Shown in pieces: positions 33,301 through 44,191 of a DNA stretch of 64,000 bases. The stretch is from assembly GCF_022965805.1 (NCBI RefSeq), contig NC_133101.1:18881054-18945053 (forward strand), given 5' to 3'. The notes under the pieces were generated by a model. It ran no database searches, was not told where the DNA came from, and saw nothing but the letters and a program-made list of their open reading frames with translations. The position numbers and the translations under genes are program-made. Within the stretch, counting starts at the first letter, position 1. Each line of letters opens with the position of its first letter. This DNA is from Primulina eburnea (taxonomy: Eukaryota > Streptophyta > Magnoliopsida > Lamiales > Gesneriaceae).

Positions 33301-33794
33301 TTATTTTTACTTAAAAGTATTTTAACTGTTGCATGTGGTTTTATACGTATTATTCGTTATCAAGATTATGGTGTGTTGAGTCTTTAGACTCACTAGGTGT
33401 GATGGATGCAGGTGGTAATGAGGGAGGCCTTGATGGATGATTCTACTGGACTGAAGGTGCACACAACCCGAGGACCATCGCTACATTTTCCGCATTATGC
33501 TTTATGATTTCAGTTAAAGATTTTTAAGATTATTTATTTATGCTTTTGAGAGATTTTTGAGAGGTTTGGTATGGGCTTTACTTTTCAAATTATTGCTTTT
33601 TAGGTTTGGTAAAACAGTAGACGATCTTTCTTTACGACTATTTCACTCAAATTTTAAATACTAGTTGATTGAGGTTTTATTTTAAAAAAAGGCAAAATAT
33701 TTTATGAAAATATTGTCATTGAGATGTTCGAAATAGTTAAGTTAGAAAAAAAAATTCTAGTACTTTTTATGCAATAAAAAGGGCAGACGTTTCA
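30389..33794 (+). mobile_element. TE7: solo LTR inside TE6 pol
   Basis: This is a single LTR of 3406 bp, beginning TGTAACGCCCCG and ending GACGTTTCA, with perfect GCTGA target duplications at 30384-30388 and 33795-33799. It is the only uninterrupted LTR of the TE1/TE2/TE5 family here and so defines its length. It contains a GC-rich block (31400-31900), a 24-bp repeat pair (33002-33025 and 33032-33055) and GAGTCTTTAGACTC at 33378-33391. No primer site or second LTR follows. Confidence 0.92.
33002..33055 (+). repeat. 24-bp direct repeat in TE7
   Basis: Two copies of a 24-bp unit starting GGGAAAAGGCCCCAGAGGG lie at 33002-33025 and 33032-33055. Related single units occur nearby around 32897. Probably a local slippage duplication. 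Confidence 0.7.
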
Positions 33795-35337
33795 GCTGAT
33801 GTCTTCCCAGATTAGATTCCAAGTTTACCTCCAGTCAGAGAGATAGACTTCAGCATTGAATTGATTCCAGGTACAATACCTATTTCCAAAACTCCATACA
33901 GAATGACACCGATTGAATTGAAAGAATTTAAAGATCAGTTGGAAGATTTACTGGCCAAGGGTTACATTAGACCGAGTGTTTCTTTTTGGGGGTGCTCCAG
34001 TACTGTTTGTTAGAAAGAAAGATGGTTCTATGAGACTCTGCATTGACTATCGGCAACTGAACAAGGCTACAGTAAAGAACAAATACCCTTTGCCTCGTAT
34101 CGATGATTTATTTGACCAGTTGCAGGGTTCTTCTGTTTATTCCAAGATCGATCTGAGATCGGGATATCATCAGCTGAGAGTCAGGGATTCTGATATATCC
34201 AAGACAACTTTCAGAACTAGGTATGGCCATTATGAGTTTATAGTCATGCCGTTTGGTTTAACAAATGCTCCAGCAGTATTTATGGGTTTGATGAACCGCA
34301 TATTTCATAGATATCTTGATGATTTTGTAATTATACTTATTGATGATATTCTGATTTACTCGAAAAATATGATTGATCATGTTGAGCATTTGAGAACTGT
34401 ACTGAATGTTTTGAGAACTGAGAAATTGTATGCAAAACTGTCGAAATATGAGTTTTGGCTGAGACAGGTGATATTTTTGGGACACATCATATCTGGAGAT
34501 GGTATTTCTGTTCATCCCAGTAAAGTTGAAGCTGTGATTAGTTGGTCTAGACCGACATCTGTGCCAGAAATACGCAGTTTTATGGGTTTAGCGGGTTATT
34601 ATCAACGATTCATCAAAGACTTTTCCTGTATAGCGAAGCCGATTACTCAGCTGACTCAGAAGAATGCACCATTTGTTTGGTCAGAGGCATGTGAATCCAG
34701 TTTCTTGGAGTTGAAGAGGAGATTGACCAGTGCTCCGATGTTAACTATCCCGTCAGGTACTGGTGATTTTGTGGTTTATTGTGATGATTCTCACAAAGGA
34801 ATAGGTTGTGTTTTGATGCAGCGAGAACATGTTATTGCCTATGCCTCGAGACAGTTGAATCCACATGAGACTCGCTATCTGATTCATGATCTTGAATTGG
34901 CTGCTATCGTATTTGAATTGAAGATTTGGCGACATTATCTATACGGTGAGAAGTTTGAGATTTATTCTGATTACACGAGTCTGAAATATCTATTTTCACA
35001 GTCAAAACTGAATATGAGAAAACGAAGATGGCTTGATTTACTGAAATATTTCGATTGTGAAATCAAGTACTACCCAGGAAAATCAAATGCAGCAGCTGAT
35101 GCACTGAGTCAAAAGGTATGTTGTTTATCATTATCGACGATTGGTGTCTCGAATATCATTGAAGATTGCTGTCTTTCTGGATTAGTATTTGAGACAGATT
35201 ATAAGCCTCTGAGGCTTTGTACTGTTCAAGTGGAACCAGAATTGATATTCAGAATCAAAGAAGCAAAGAAAGTTGATCAAAATATTCGGAATTCGATTTT
35301 GATGGTCAGATCAGGGATTCAATCGTAATATCAGGTT
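33795..35337 (+). pseudogene. TE6 reverse transcriptase and RNase H
   Basis: Coding text resumes right after TE7. One stop lies near 33813 and a frameshift near 33985. From there 450 codons are open to a TAA at 35326. RT blocks are [35 protein letters not shown] and [12 protein letters not shown], and the catalytic IDD of the [11 protein letters not shown] segment at about 34340. RNase H begins near 34740 and retains an aspartate, the [10 protein letters not shown] segment with its glutamate, and a YSDY version of the later block. RT copies element RNA to DNA while RNase H removes the template. This is the best-preserved RT in the Tekay group here. Confidence 0.9.
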
Positions 35338-36153
35338 TGTGATGATGTATTATATGTGAATAATCGTCTTGTTTTGCCAAATGTTTCAGATTTGAGACAG
35401 AAGATTTTGACAGAAGCGCACTTTAGTCGATTTAGCATTCATCTTGGTGGCAGAAAGATGTACAATGATTTGAAAAGACAGTATTGGTGGAAACAGATGA
35501 AATCAGACGTCACAGATTTTGTATCAAAATGTCTGAATTGCCAACAGATGAAAGCTGAAAGAAAGAAACCAGGAGGCCATGGATTTTTTGACGCAGTTGC
35601 CGCAATGCTCCTGAGGTTGTGATGCGATTTGGGTCATTATCGACATATTGACCAAATCAGCATGTTTTATTCCTTACAAGATGACGTACAAATATGATCA
35701 GATGGCAGAGATTTATGTTAGAGAAGTGTTCAGATTACATGGAGTGCCGAAGTCGATGTATCAGATTGTGATCCTCGATTCACTTCACACTTTTGGCACA
35801 GTCTGCAATAAGCTCTGGGTACTACATTGCATTTGAGTACTGCATATCATCCTCAGATAGATAGTCAGTCAGAGAGAACTATCCAGACATTGAAAGATAT
35901 GCTTAGAGCTGTAGTGCTAGATTTTGGCACTAGTTGGCAAGATTCTTTGCCTTTATGTGAATTTTCGTATAACAACAGCTATCAGACGAGCATAGAGATG
36001 ACACCGTTTGAAGCTTTGTACGACAAGAAGTCCATATCCCCTCTGTATTGGGATGATATCTCGGAGGTACCTAAGTTTGGTCCTGATATGATCCGATATA
36101 TAATAGAGAAAGTGAAGCTGATTCAGCAGAGAATGAAGACAGCTCAAGACAGA
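35338..36153 (+). pseudogene. TE6 integrase, truncated by TE8
   Basis: The zinc-binding domain (HFSRFSIHLGGRKMY, then CLNCQQMKAE) is readable at 35356-35570. A deletion then removes the linker up to the first catalytic Asp region, where a MDF-like sequence continues after a frameshift. Two more frameshifts lie near 35620-35640 and 35780-35830. The last segment (35827-36153) carries the DSQSERTIQTL stretch with the catalytic glutamate. TE8 enters at 36154, so the C-terminus and any chromodomain lie beyond the window. The protein is inactive. Confidence 0.85.
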
Positions 36154-36722
36154 TGATGAAACTTAAAATTAATAATTTATTATATGTTAAAACCTGTATT
36201 TTAAAATTTAAGTTTCATTAAAATTATAAATTATGTTATTTTAGTATTGTTTTTTTATATTTAAATGTCTTACTAAATTGGTTTTATTTTCAGGTTTTCT
36301 ACGTGTTGGTAAAATAATGATAACTCAAGCTAGAAAATTCAAATGGAGGTGACTCAAACATGGTTGGAATCCTTGAGAAATTATCTACAACTTTGCAGAA
36401 GACATGATTGCCTAAAAAGTTCATTAAGATGATCAAATTGTGCAAATATCAAAAGGAGGACAAATTTACTTTTACCATGACCAACATATAGTAAAAAATT
36501 CATAACTATTTCAATATTTAATCAAATGAGGTGAATAAAGTGGCCAAATTCATCTACAGAAAATTCCCCACATGTTTTCCATTTCGATCAGAGTCAAATT
36601 AGGTGATTAAAGTCGTGGAACAAGGCATTGAAAGAAGGGACATGGAATTGGAGTTGGAGGAGACAAAGAATACTATTACAACTACATGACATTAATAAAA
36701 ATTTTGACTCTTTCTCTCATTT

Positions 36723-36740
36723 GGCCTATAAATAGAGGCC
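36723..36740 (+). promoter_or_regulatory. TATA box, TE8 LTR
   Basis: GGCCTATAAATAGAGGCC contains a canonical TATAAATA (36727-36734) set in a short inverted repeat, 573 bp into the LTR. It is the clearest promoter core in the window. Unlike several neighbours, no GC-rich array precedes it. Confidence 0.8.
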
Positions 36741-37116
36741 TTGTGCTAGCTTGAGAATCATTCTATCTCATTGTAAAATATAGTGTGAGTGTGTATCAAA
36801 GTTCTAAGTTCCAATATATTTTCTTTCATTTTCTCAACTATGAGTGATATTTTAGTGTTGATCAAAAGTAAGTTCATGGCAAGCAAAATCTATTATGTCA
36901 AGGTGAAGAAGATGCATTCTTGGTGAAGTAAGATTGTTTATATTTTGTATATTCTATCTTTATTTCTTTTCATTTAGCTAACTTCTTTTTATTGTAGGTA
37001 AAAATGAATTATTTGTTGTTATCAATTTACATCAAATACTTGATACCATTGAAGTGGTTATCTTGATTTGTTGTTTAATTTTGATACAATAAATATTTCA
37101 TCAATTATTATTATTG

Positions 37117-37117
<1 letters not shown>

Positions 37118-37148
<31 letters not shown>
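37118..37148 (+). repeat. (TA)n microsatellite in TE8 LTR
   Basis: About 31 bp of alternating T and A, immediately before the first stem-loop. Probably polymorphic. Confidence 0.95.
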
Positions 37149-37150
<2 letters not shown>

Positions 37151-37157
37151 TTATTTT

Positions 37158-37215
37158 ATAATATTTCATTTAGACGATAGCGTGGCTCTGCCGGTTGTTC
37201 TAAATGAAATATTAT
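37158..37215 (+). repeat. Stem-loop 1 in TE8 LTR
   Basis: Perfect 17-bp arms lie at 37158-37174 and 37199-37215, around a 24-nt loop containing AGCGTGGCTCTGCCGGTTGT. The loop is GC-rich while the stem is AT-rich. A second copy lies at 37401-37454. Confidence 0.85.
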
Positions 37216-37227
37216 GATTTAATACTA

Positions 37228-37390
37228 ACATCTAACAATCTAACATTTACTTTATCGCAACTAACTTTTATTTTCCGCATCTAACATTTACTTCATCACA
37301 ACTAACTTTTATTTTTCCGCATCTAACATTTACTTTATCGCAACTAACTTTTATTTTTGCATCTAACTTTTACTTTACCGCAACTAACTT
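37228..37390 (+). repeat. ~43-bp tandem repeats between the TE8 stem-loops
   Basis: Four imperfect copies of a pyrimidine-rich unit contain CATCTAACATTTACTT and CAACTAACTTTTATTTT. They fill the space between the two stem-loops. Confidence 0.8.
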
Positions 37391-37400
37391 ATTAAATCAA

Positions 37401-37454
37401 TATATTTCATTTAGGCAATAGCGTGGCTCTGCCGGTTGTTCTAAATGAAATATA
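37401..37454 (+). repeat. Stem-loop 2 in TE8 LTR
   Basis: Perfect 14-bp arms lie at 37401-37414 and 37441-37454, with a 26-nt loop sharing AGCGTGGCTCTGCCGGTTGT with stem-loop 1. Stem bases differ from copy 1 in a paired manner (TAGA/TCTA versus TTAG/CTAA at the loop end). Confidence 0.85.
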
Positions 37455-37849
37455 ATGATTTAATTTAACATTTACTTTATGCAATTATATATTTATATGA
37501 TTATAACTATAATCATAGGTACCATATATAAAATATCGGTTAATTCGGTATTTTCTATAGTGGGAACTATATTATATTATGTGTGTGTTTAATTTTCTTG
37601 GAACCATTATTTATGGTGGTTTCCTTTGTTTTACTTTTATTTAAAAAATATTACATAAAACAAGAATAAATCCTCAAGCCTTGACAAAATTTATAATTTG
37701 TAAACTTCATTCTTGCATTTGGTAATCTATAAATTAATAAATTTAAACTCAAAATAACCTCTCTGTGGATCGATCTCGTACTTACGAAATATATTACTTG
37801 CAGATAACCTACACTTGGGTGAATTATTATTTAAGTAGTAGCAAGTTTT

Positions 37850-37865
37850 TGGCGCCGTTGCCGGG
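37850..37865 (+). promoter_or_regulatory. TE8 primer binding site (tRNA-Asp)
   Basis: TGGCGCCGTTGCCGGG is complementary to the 3' end of plant tRNA-Asp, the usual Athila primer. It lies 7 bases after the LTR end. Confidence 0.9.
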
Positions 37866-37930
37866 AGGTATAAATTAAGTTTATATTTATTATTTATGTT
37901 TTATTTATAAGTATTGTGTTTTTTTTTTGT

Positions 37931-38018
37931 ATGAGTGTTTGGAGTCGAAAAAAAAGTGGTAGACTTATTCGAGTATCTGAAAATAATTTAAATATGGATG
38001 ATAATTAAAATAATCAAG

Positions 38019-38092
<74 letters not shown>

Positions 38093-38319
38093 CAAGAACA
38101 TGATCAATTAAGAACACTTAGGCACCATATGAACCCTATTAGAACTAGTGCCTCATCTTGTTTAGTTTTTCCTCCTGATGCATCTAATTTCAACTTTAAA
38201 CCTCAAATTATTCAACTTTTACCAAATTTTCCTGGCTTAGATTCTGAAAATCCATATTTGCATCTAAGAGAATTTGAGGAAGTTTGTAACACTTATAATG
38301 ATCTAAATTGTAGCATGTA
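37931..38319 (+). pseudogene. gag: TE8 Gag, N-terminal part
   Basis: The ATG at 37931 starts a frame that runs to the TE9 insertion, with one TAA at 38006-38008. It begins with a short basic segment, then a run of 24 AAT codons (polyasparagine), then the conserved Athila Gag start (FNFKPQIIQLLPNFPGL, followed by LHLREFEEVCNTY). The frame continues after TE9 at 46352. The Asn run is not a family feature I know and looks like microsatellite growth inside the gene. Confidence 0.85.
38021..38092 (+). repeat. (AAT)24 microsatellite inside TE8 gag
   Basis: Exactly 72 bp of AAT units lie in frame with gag and encode polyasparagine. The length is probably unstable. Confidence 0.95.
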
Positions 38320-39949
38320 TGTGGGGACCCGAACGCTAATCATGTTCTTAATCGTCTTTGGGACTAATTAATCAATTATGTAAACCAGGGTCTAATTTTT
38401 TTTTTAAAATGCGGAACGTTGTGAAATAAACTTCTACACATATCCGTATAAAAGTATAAATCTGATACTATATACAACAGTATTCAAACTAGGGTTAACT
38501 ACTACATATCAAGTGTTTAAACCCTATCTCTAATCCAAGTCCGGTGCCTCCACTCTAATCACGATCTCTTCTCATCTCATCAACCCTGAACCTGTCCCAC
38601 CTGTTGTCGAGTACACATACAGACAAGACAACAGCCGGATAAACCTGGTGAGAATATACTCCCAGTATAAATCAACGAAACATGCAATTATAAACATCAA
38701 TATAACACATGTAATCAGGTAACAATAATATGTAACAAAATCTGAAACATAGTCAATATCAATCAAACTGTCGACATACTCATAATTAAGACTAGACTCA
38801 ATCCTAGTCTAGGGATCCCGGTTTCCAGATGTGGTATTCCGATATCGACTTCCGTAAGAGGAGGAACCATAATTCTATACTCGATATGACCAATATCCTG
38901 GTATTCCAATATCGAATTCCGTAATAGAAGAATTCCTATTCCCTCTACTCGACATAACCAACCATCTGGTGTCCTGACCTAACCGTCAATGACTGTGATC
39001 CTATCGTCACTATCCTATCTTGGGATAATGTGCAATGTGCCAGTGATTATCCACCACTATCCGGCACTATTATCACAAGATAGTCATCTAAGATATGCTT
39101 TCTATCTATCCATAGAAACAAGCATTTCTAATCAAAGCAATGCAAATATCCATGCAATAAAATAAAGTATGTGATTTAGGGAAACTAGAGTCTAAACCGA
39201 CTCAAGTCCATCTCCCGATACCACATTGACTTATACCTTTGTCTTCGTGATCTGATGAAGACGAAGTCCCCAATTCCATTCTGTCCATAGCAATCTGAAA
39301 TCACAATCAATACTGAGTCTGATCAATATCAATTCACTGATGATTCGACGGTATAACAATACAGTATCAATAATCCCGTCAATCCCAACATCACTGATAT
39401 AATACAGAAACTCATAATTAGTATCAATACGAAATTCCCTATCAATTCTGTACAATCCCGCAATACCGGCAATACAATATCATTACAAACAAATCAATAA
39501 CTCATCTGCTTCCAATCTGACTGACATCAATATATCCAGTGATACAGTACAAATCATATATCAATTCCCATACCGCAAAATCGACAATACCATCATCCTG
39601 ATATCAAATCGGTGTAATTACAGTCGAACTACCACTAAAAATGCATAACAATTCTATACACAGTCCGTTCTTCAATCTGACTTCAATTATATGATGTCTA
39701 CTATGTCAAGAACATCATATATGACTCCTATTCAATTTAGACAATATCATAAATTCAAAACATGTCTAAACGTAGCAAAACTTACGTCCAGTTGTAGTCT
39801 ACGTTGATAGGAACTCGGTACTGATGTCGGATTTAAATTCAGACGGACGGATTTCTCGTAAATCACGATTCAAATTCTCGAAGAAAACTTGAAAGCGTTT
39901 CCTCAGATTTTCCTTTCTTTTTCTGTTTCTGAAGGAGAGAAATTGCTTG

Positions 39950-39965
39950 TTTATATATATATATA
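39950..39965 (-). promoter_or_regulatory. TATA box, TE9 3' LTR
   Basis: The minus strand reads TATATATATATATAAA about 55 bp after the palindrome array. The same element in the 5' LTR is at 45821-45836, about 515 bp into that LTR. Confidence 0.65.
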
Positions 39966-40019
39966 CATCTCCACGTTGCAAGCCAAAACCCAAGTGGCGA
40001 GTTTTCATTCTGCATGACT

Positions 40020-40300
40020 GGCGCATATGCGCGCACAATCCCGCGCATATGCGCCGAGAGCCTTATCCACGAATCCCCCTGCTCGCGCATATGCGCGAAC
40101 ACAAGTCGCGCATATGCGCGAGACCTACTGGAGTGCTCGCGCATATGCGCGCACTATCTCGCGCATATGCGCGAGACTTACAGTCTCGGCATTCATGCTA
40201 CTGGACCTGCCGCGCATATGCGCGCCTTCGGCCGCGCATGTGCGCCGATGGTTCTGCTCGATGCGCGCATGTGCGCGCCATTCTTCCGCGCATGTGCGCC
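40020..40300 (-). repeat. GCGCATATGCGC palindrome array in TE9 3' LTR
   Basis: Ten units of GCGCATATGCGC or GCGCATGTGCGC type are arranged as five pairs, with cores near 40020/40041, 40084/40107, 40137/40158, 40210/40231 and 40259/40286. Centre-to-centre distance within a pair is 21-27 bp. The overlapping ORFs on both strands (107-140 codons, Ala/His/Met/Arg-rich) are by-products of the repeat. Confidence 0.92.
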
Positions 40301-40480
40301 AACACATTTCTTGCACACGCAATCTACACCTTTTTAATGTGTTCCCGATCCGATTCGTCCCGTCTATAATTATCCCAATTAATTCAATTAATCATTTCCA
40401 GATTAATCTCAGATTACAGTAATCAATAATCCATTTCAGATTAATTCCAGATTACGGTAATTAAATTCTTGGGCCTTACA

Positions 40481-40518
40481 TTTCTCCCCCTCTTAGATCT
40501 GAGTTCGTCCTCGAACTC
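40481..40518 (-). promoter_or_regulatory. TE9 pre-PPT stem-loop and polypurine tract
   Basis: On the minus strand the inverted repeat GAGTTCG / CGAACTC with an AGGA loop (40501-40518) precedes the purine tract AAGAGGGGGAGAAA (40481-40494), which abuts the LTR. The stem ends 20 nt from the LTR. Confidence 0.85.
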
Positions 40519-42823
40519 TCACTAAATCTATCAGAAGAAATGTATACTAGAGTTTAACATCCAAACTCATTTCATTAACAATCTTCTGAAGTATCTTTCT
40601 TTCCCGGATCCTGACTCCAAACGGAAAACACTCATTCAAGAAGTATAATGTCATAATACTACTTGAAATGATTCGTGACAGAATCAATCACAAAATAGTG
40701 GCTATACAGCATCCGTATATACCAATCAATAGCTTTATAACAAATCAGTATTATCCTTTGTCAATCCGAATCAAGGATATATTCAATCTTCGTCTTCCGA
40801 TACCAATAGTTATCGTCCGACGTTGGTATATTTCAAAGTAAATTTTGAGCTATCTTCCTCTTCTTCTGAATCCTACTCCTGATTCTATTAACTCAAGTCT
40901 CAGATATCCTTCATACAACAGACATTGACAGTTCTCACTGTACCAAATTCTTTAATAATGCCACTTCGAGATTCATCGAATAGCCCTTGTTGTACAATCA
41001 TCAACAAATGACAATAAATCCTGTCAATTAGTGCTAAAATCCAGCACTACAGCTATTGGATATCTTCCAATAACAGGATAGTTCGCTACGACTATCCGAC
41101 AAGTAGAGATGATAGGTGAAAGAGTTAATTATATATCCTCTGTTCTGACACCAATCTCAGTCGTCTGATCACCTCTGTACCTCATCCTGTACAATATCAT
41201 CAAGGCAGATTCGAACGATCTATCACCTATACTCACATCACCGCCCAATCTAGAAAAGATTTTCAGTGATGTTATCACACAATTTATAGAAATGTACTCC
41301 CATTTCTATTCATGAATCGACAATCAAGATAACTAACTTCCTAGTTTCTATCTTTCTGTCTTCAACTGTTGGCAATTTAGACATTTCAGTACCAATTCTA
41401 CCACAACTGATCGCATCTGTTACGATCAAAACTGTACTGTCCAATTTCATACCTTTTCTGTTACCGAAAAGATTACTGAATCGATCAACTGAGCATTTCT
41501 GAGAAACATCTGATATTCCAGATTCCAGAAATATTCGGCACAAATAAAAGATATAAATATAACAGTAATACCTACCTGATATTCTGATCGACGCTCAGAT
41601 TCGGCTGAACTGTATATAACCGCAATAATACATCCCAAGCTGTATCAAATACGGATCCAGAATAACAAGAATATCGGCTCCGATTCGGATAGAAACCAAT
41701 ACCTGATAATGCTGACTAACCGATCACTTCTTCAGGTCGTTTAGATCAACTGCTATATCTTCTGGAATGTACTGTCCCCCAAACAATATACTCGGTCCCA
41801 AATACTGTTTCAGAACAATAACGATTCTCCAGCAATTTCAAAACAATAATCGGACATAATAATCTGCCAGACTCCAGCAAATACAACTATCTGATATCGA
41901 TGTTGTTTCCAGTCAGTAATAACTGCCCCAACTGTCTTCATATTTGAACAAATCTGTATACAAAGATCTGAATTCCCAGACTATTTAATACAAGATATTC
42001 GATTCATTCAGTCATATGCCACGAGAATATCAAAATGTCATAGATAAACGGCATAAAATCATCAGAATACCTCTGAACACAGAATTCATCACTCATAACA
42101 GAACTGAAATATCTCATAGAGAAATACATATTCAGATATACCTCTAACTTTCCAGCCATAATCTTCTAACTGATATCTCAATTCTTTCAATTCAATCAGT
42201 ATTATTCTATACTAAATTCTAAGATAGCACCAATACCTGGTAGAGAATCAAGGCTGTAATCACTCCCCCTGATACAATGCAAACCTCAAATCTGAATCTG
42301 CAAGATTATAGCAATCTCCTGCTACTGACAAATCAGCTCCTGATATGCTCAATTTCTCAATTTCAGTAATCTACTGAATAAATAAGAAATTTCTTCATTC
42401 CTTTCAATAGTCATCGAGTCATAAATAATACGGTGAACAATGAATTCCAAATCGAGAATTCTTACCGTACATTATTTATTCTTTGGCCATGTCAGGTTTG
42501 AATCTTACCATCTCCTGGCAAGAATCTATAATCGCTCTGTACTTGTTAATATATATCAATAATGTCGTTAAAATCAAACAACACCAGTACCACACCATCT
42601 AATTCCATCTCATTCTCATCTTACTGTAGTACATACTAGTTTACAGAAATCTCTGATATCACCATTTCCCCAGACAATAAAGGCTCAATACTACAGTATA
42701 CCCCGATCCAACAGGTATAACATATATCAATGTTATTCACACAAAATCATGTATAGGATGTATAAGTACTTCACAATACCTATTCAACATAATCATAAAA
42801 GAACGGTACCTGTTGCGATCTCA
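40519..42823 (-). pseudogene. TE9 pol remnant
   Basis: No domain-length frame survives, but fragments align with TE6 at the nucleotide level on the minus strand. Examples are integrase text around 41000-41060 and 41340-41400 (the latter matching the zinc-binding region) and RT text around 41680-42240. The segment after RNase H starts at about 41659 and joins RT text at about 41700, so the RNase H region is absent, as in TE4. Short ORFs here, such as 41310-41543, are decayed pieces and not genes. Confidence 0.65.
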
Positions 42824-43797
42824 TCAAGTATGTCCTGGATCTGTCTCCTGATCCTTACAACCAGATGATTCTGCTCCATGAGATCTCCGGAAGCTTTTCT
42901 GGAGACATACTCTAGAAAAATGTCCTTGCTGTTTACAATAACGGCATCGACTATTCACTCCACGGCATTGCTCCGTGAGATGTCTTCCCCCGCAATTTCT
43001 GCAATAAATGCCAGCAGAACTCGGGCTAGAGCTGCTGGAGCTCGACAAACCGCTCCCTAATTTCTTGAATTTCTTCTTTTGAACTTTCAACAGCTCTTTT
43101 TGTCCACCACTGCTACTGCCAATCTCAAATCTGGAAGGCAGTTGCTGGGGTATCGGTGTTGGAAGAACATCTAAAGCTTCCTGTTGTCTCATCAGAACAG
43201 TTTCCGCTCTTCTAGCTCGATTCAAAGTATCAGTAAAATTATTCGGTTGTTTCACCGTCACCAAGGTGCGTATTTCCGAATTCAAGCCCTTGATAAACTG
43301 ATCAGATACAGCCGTATCATTTCTAGCCACTTGAGGAGCAAATGTAACAAGGTGAAGAAATGAGCCAGATACTCATCGATCTTCAACGAACCCTGTCTCA
43401 ACTTTGCAAATTCTGCACTTCTGTCCTCTCTGTAGGATAAAGGTACAAACCTTTGATAAAATTCGACCTTGAAAATTTTCCAGGTAATCATGAAACCACG
43501 CTGTGCTATGGCTTCCTTGGTGATCATCCACCAACTCCTAGCGACTTCCCGTAGTTGATTCACAACCAGTTTAATTCGACAATCATCTGTAAATCCCAGA
43601 AATTCAAACAGCATTTCAATCTCCTCCAACCAAGTCTCACAATCAGCTGGTGCCTCAACACCCCGCAAAATCGGTGGTTGAAAAGACTGAAACCTTATCA
43701 TCTGTGTTTCCATCAGAGTCTCAGATACCTCCATCTGATCATACGATGTACTACCTCGTTCTGGAATTCGTCTAGGAGGAATATCTGATAATCACAG
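42824..43797 (-). pseudogene. gag: TE9 Gag, frameshifted
   Basis: The start position reads ATA near 43783, followed by the usual PPRRIPERGSTS N-terminus. The first part (to about 43330) has the Gag core with SWWMITKEAI and FYQRFVPLSYREDRSAEF. A one-base loss near 43348 shifts the frame. The second part (42824-43330) continues with VARNDTAVSDQFIKGL, a Ser-rich linker, a YCRNCGGRH segment and the zinc knuckle CRYCKQQGHFSRVC. Apart from the start codon and one indel it is nearly complete, in sharp contrast to the decayed pol beside it. It is closely related to TE4 gag. Confidence 0.85.
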
Positions 43798-44174
43798 GGG
43801 TCAGTAATAACAGGAGACCAATCCGTCTCAATCCCAATCCGGATCAGCTTACCTCTGATCAAGAATTGGTTCTGATCCAGTTTCATAAAATACATATTAC
43901 CAAATCAACTCCGATATACAGGTAACATGTAGCTTAATACACAGTAACAACATACTGAAATCGTAGCATATACAATGTAATTTCCACATTATATGCAATT
44001 ATACGCTATAGTCAATCCAGACAGTACAACATAATATCATGCTAGCATATACCATGCAATTCCACATTAAAATCAGTCACATGCTAGCAAATACATGCAA
44101 GGAAAGAAAATTCATTCTACCCCGCTCACTCTTCTCTATCTCAAGCTAAGGAACCTACCATTCTAGGAACTAAT

Positions 44175-44186
44175 GCTCTGATACCA
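44175..44186 (-). promoter_or_regulatory. TE9 primer binding site
   Basis: The minus strand reads TGGTATCAGAGC, five bases (ACAGG) after the LTR end at 44192, matching initiator tRNA-Met. The leader between it and gag (43798-44174) holds no other feature. Confidence 0.9.
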
Positions 44187-44191
44187 CCTGT

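Larger units (their letters stand above)
26515..36153 (+). mobile_element. TE6: Tekay-type element, 3' end outside the window
   Basis: The 5' LTR (26515-28487), primer site, gag, protease, RT, RNase H and most of integrase are present in order. A solo LTR (TE7) lies between protease and RT. TE8 cuts the element inside the integrase C-terminal region, so the end of integrase, the purine tract and the 3' LTR lie beyond the window. It is the closest well-preserved relative of TE4 and TE9 here and serves as the reference for their losses. Confidence 0.85.
36154..37843 (+). repeat. TE8 5' LTR
   Basis: It is about 1690 bp, from TGATGAAAC to AGTAGTAGCA, directly before the primer-site region. It holds a clear TATA box (36727), two stem-loops (37158-37215, 37401-37454) with tandem repeats between them, a TA microsatellite, and the Athila block CTCTGTGGATCGATC near 37762. 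No ORF of interest. Confidence 0.8.
38320..40480 (-). repeat. TE9 3' LTR
   Basis: On the minus strand it starts TGTAAGGCCCAAG at 40480 and ends GGGTCCCCACA at 38320. By eye it differs from 44192-46351 at only scattered positions. The palindrome array is at 40020-40300 and the TATA box at 39950-39965. Confidence 0.92.

Noticed and set aside
39863..40422. Overlapping ORFs of 65-140 codons on both strands rich in Ala, His, Met, Arg and Tyr (also at 45734-46293 and 26554-26918)
   Set aside because: They arise from reading the palindromic GCGCATATGCGC array in different frames. The same kind of peptide appears on both strands, with no start context or domain.
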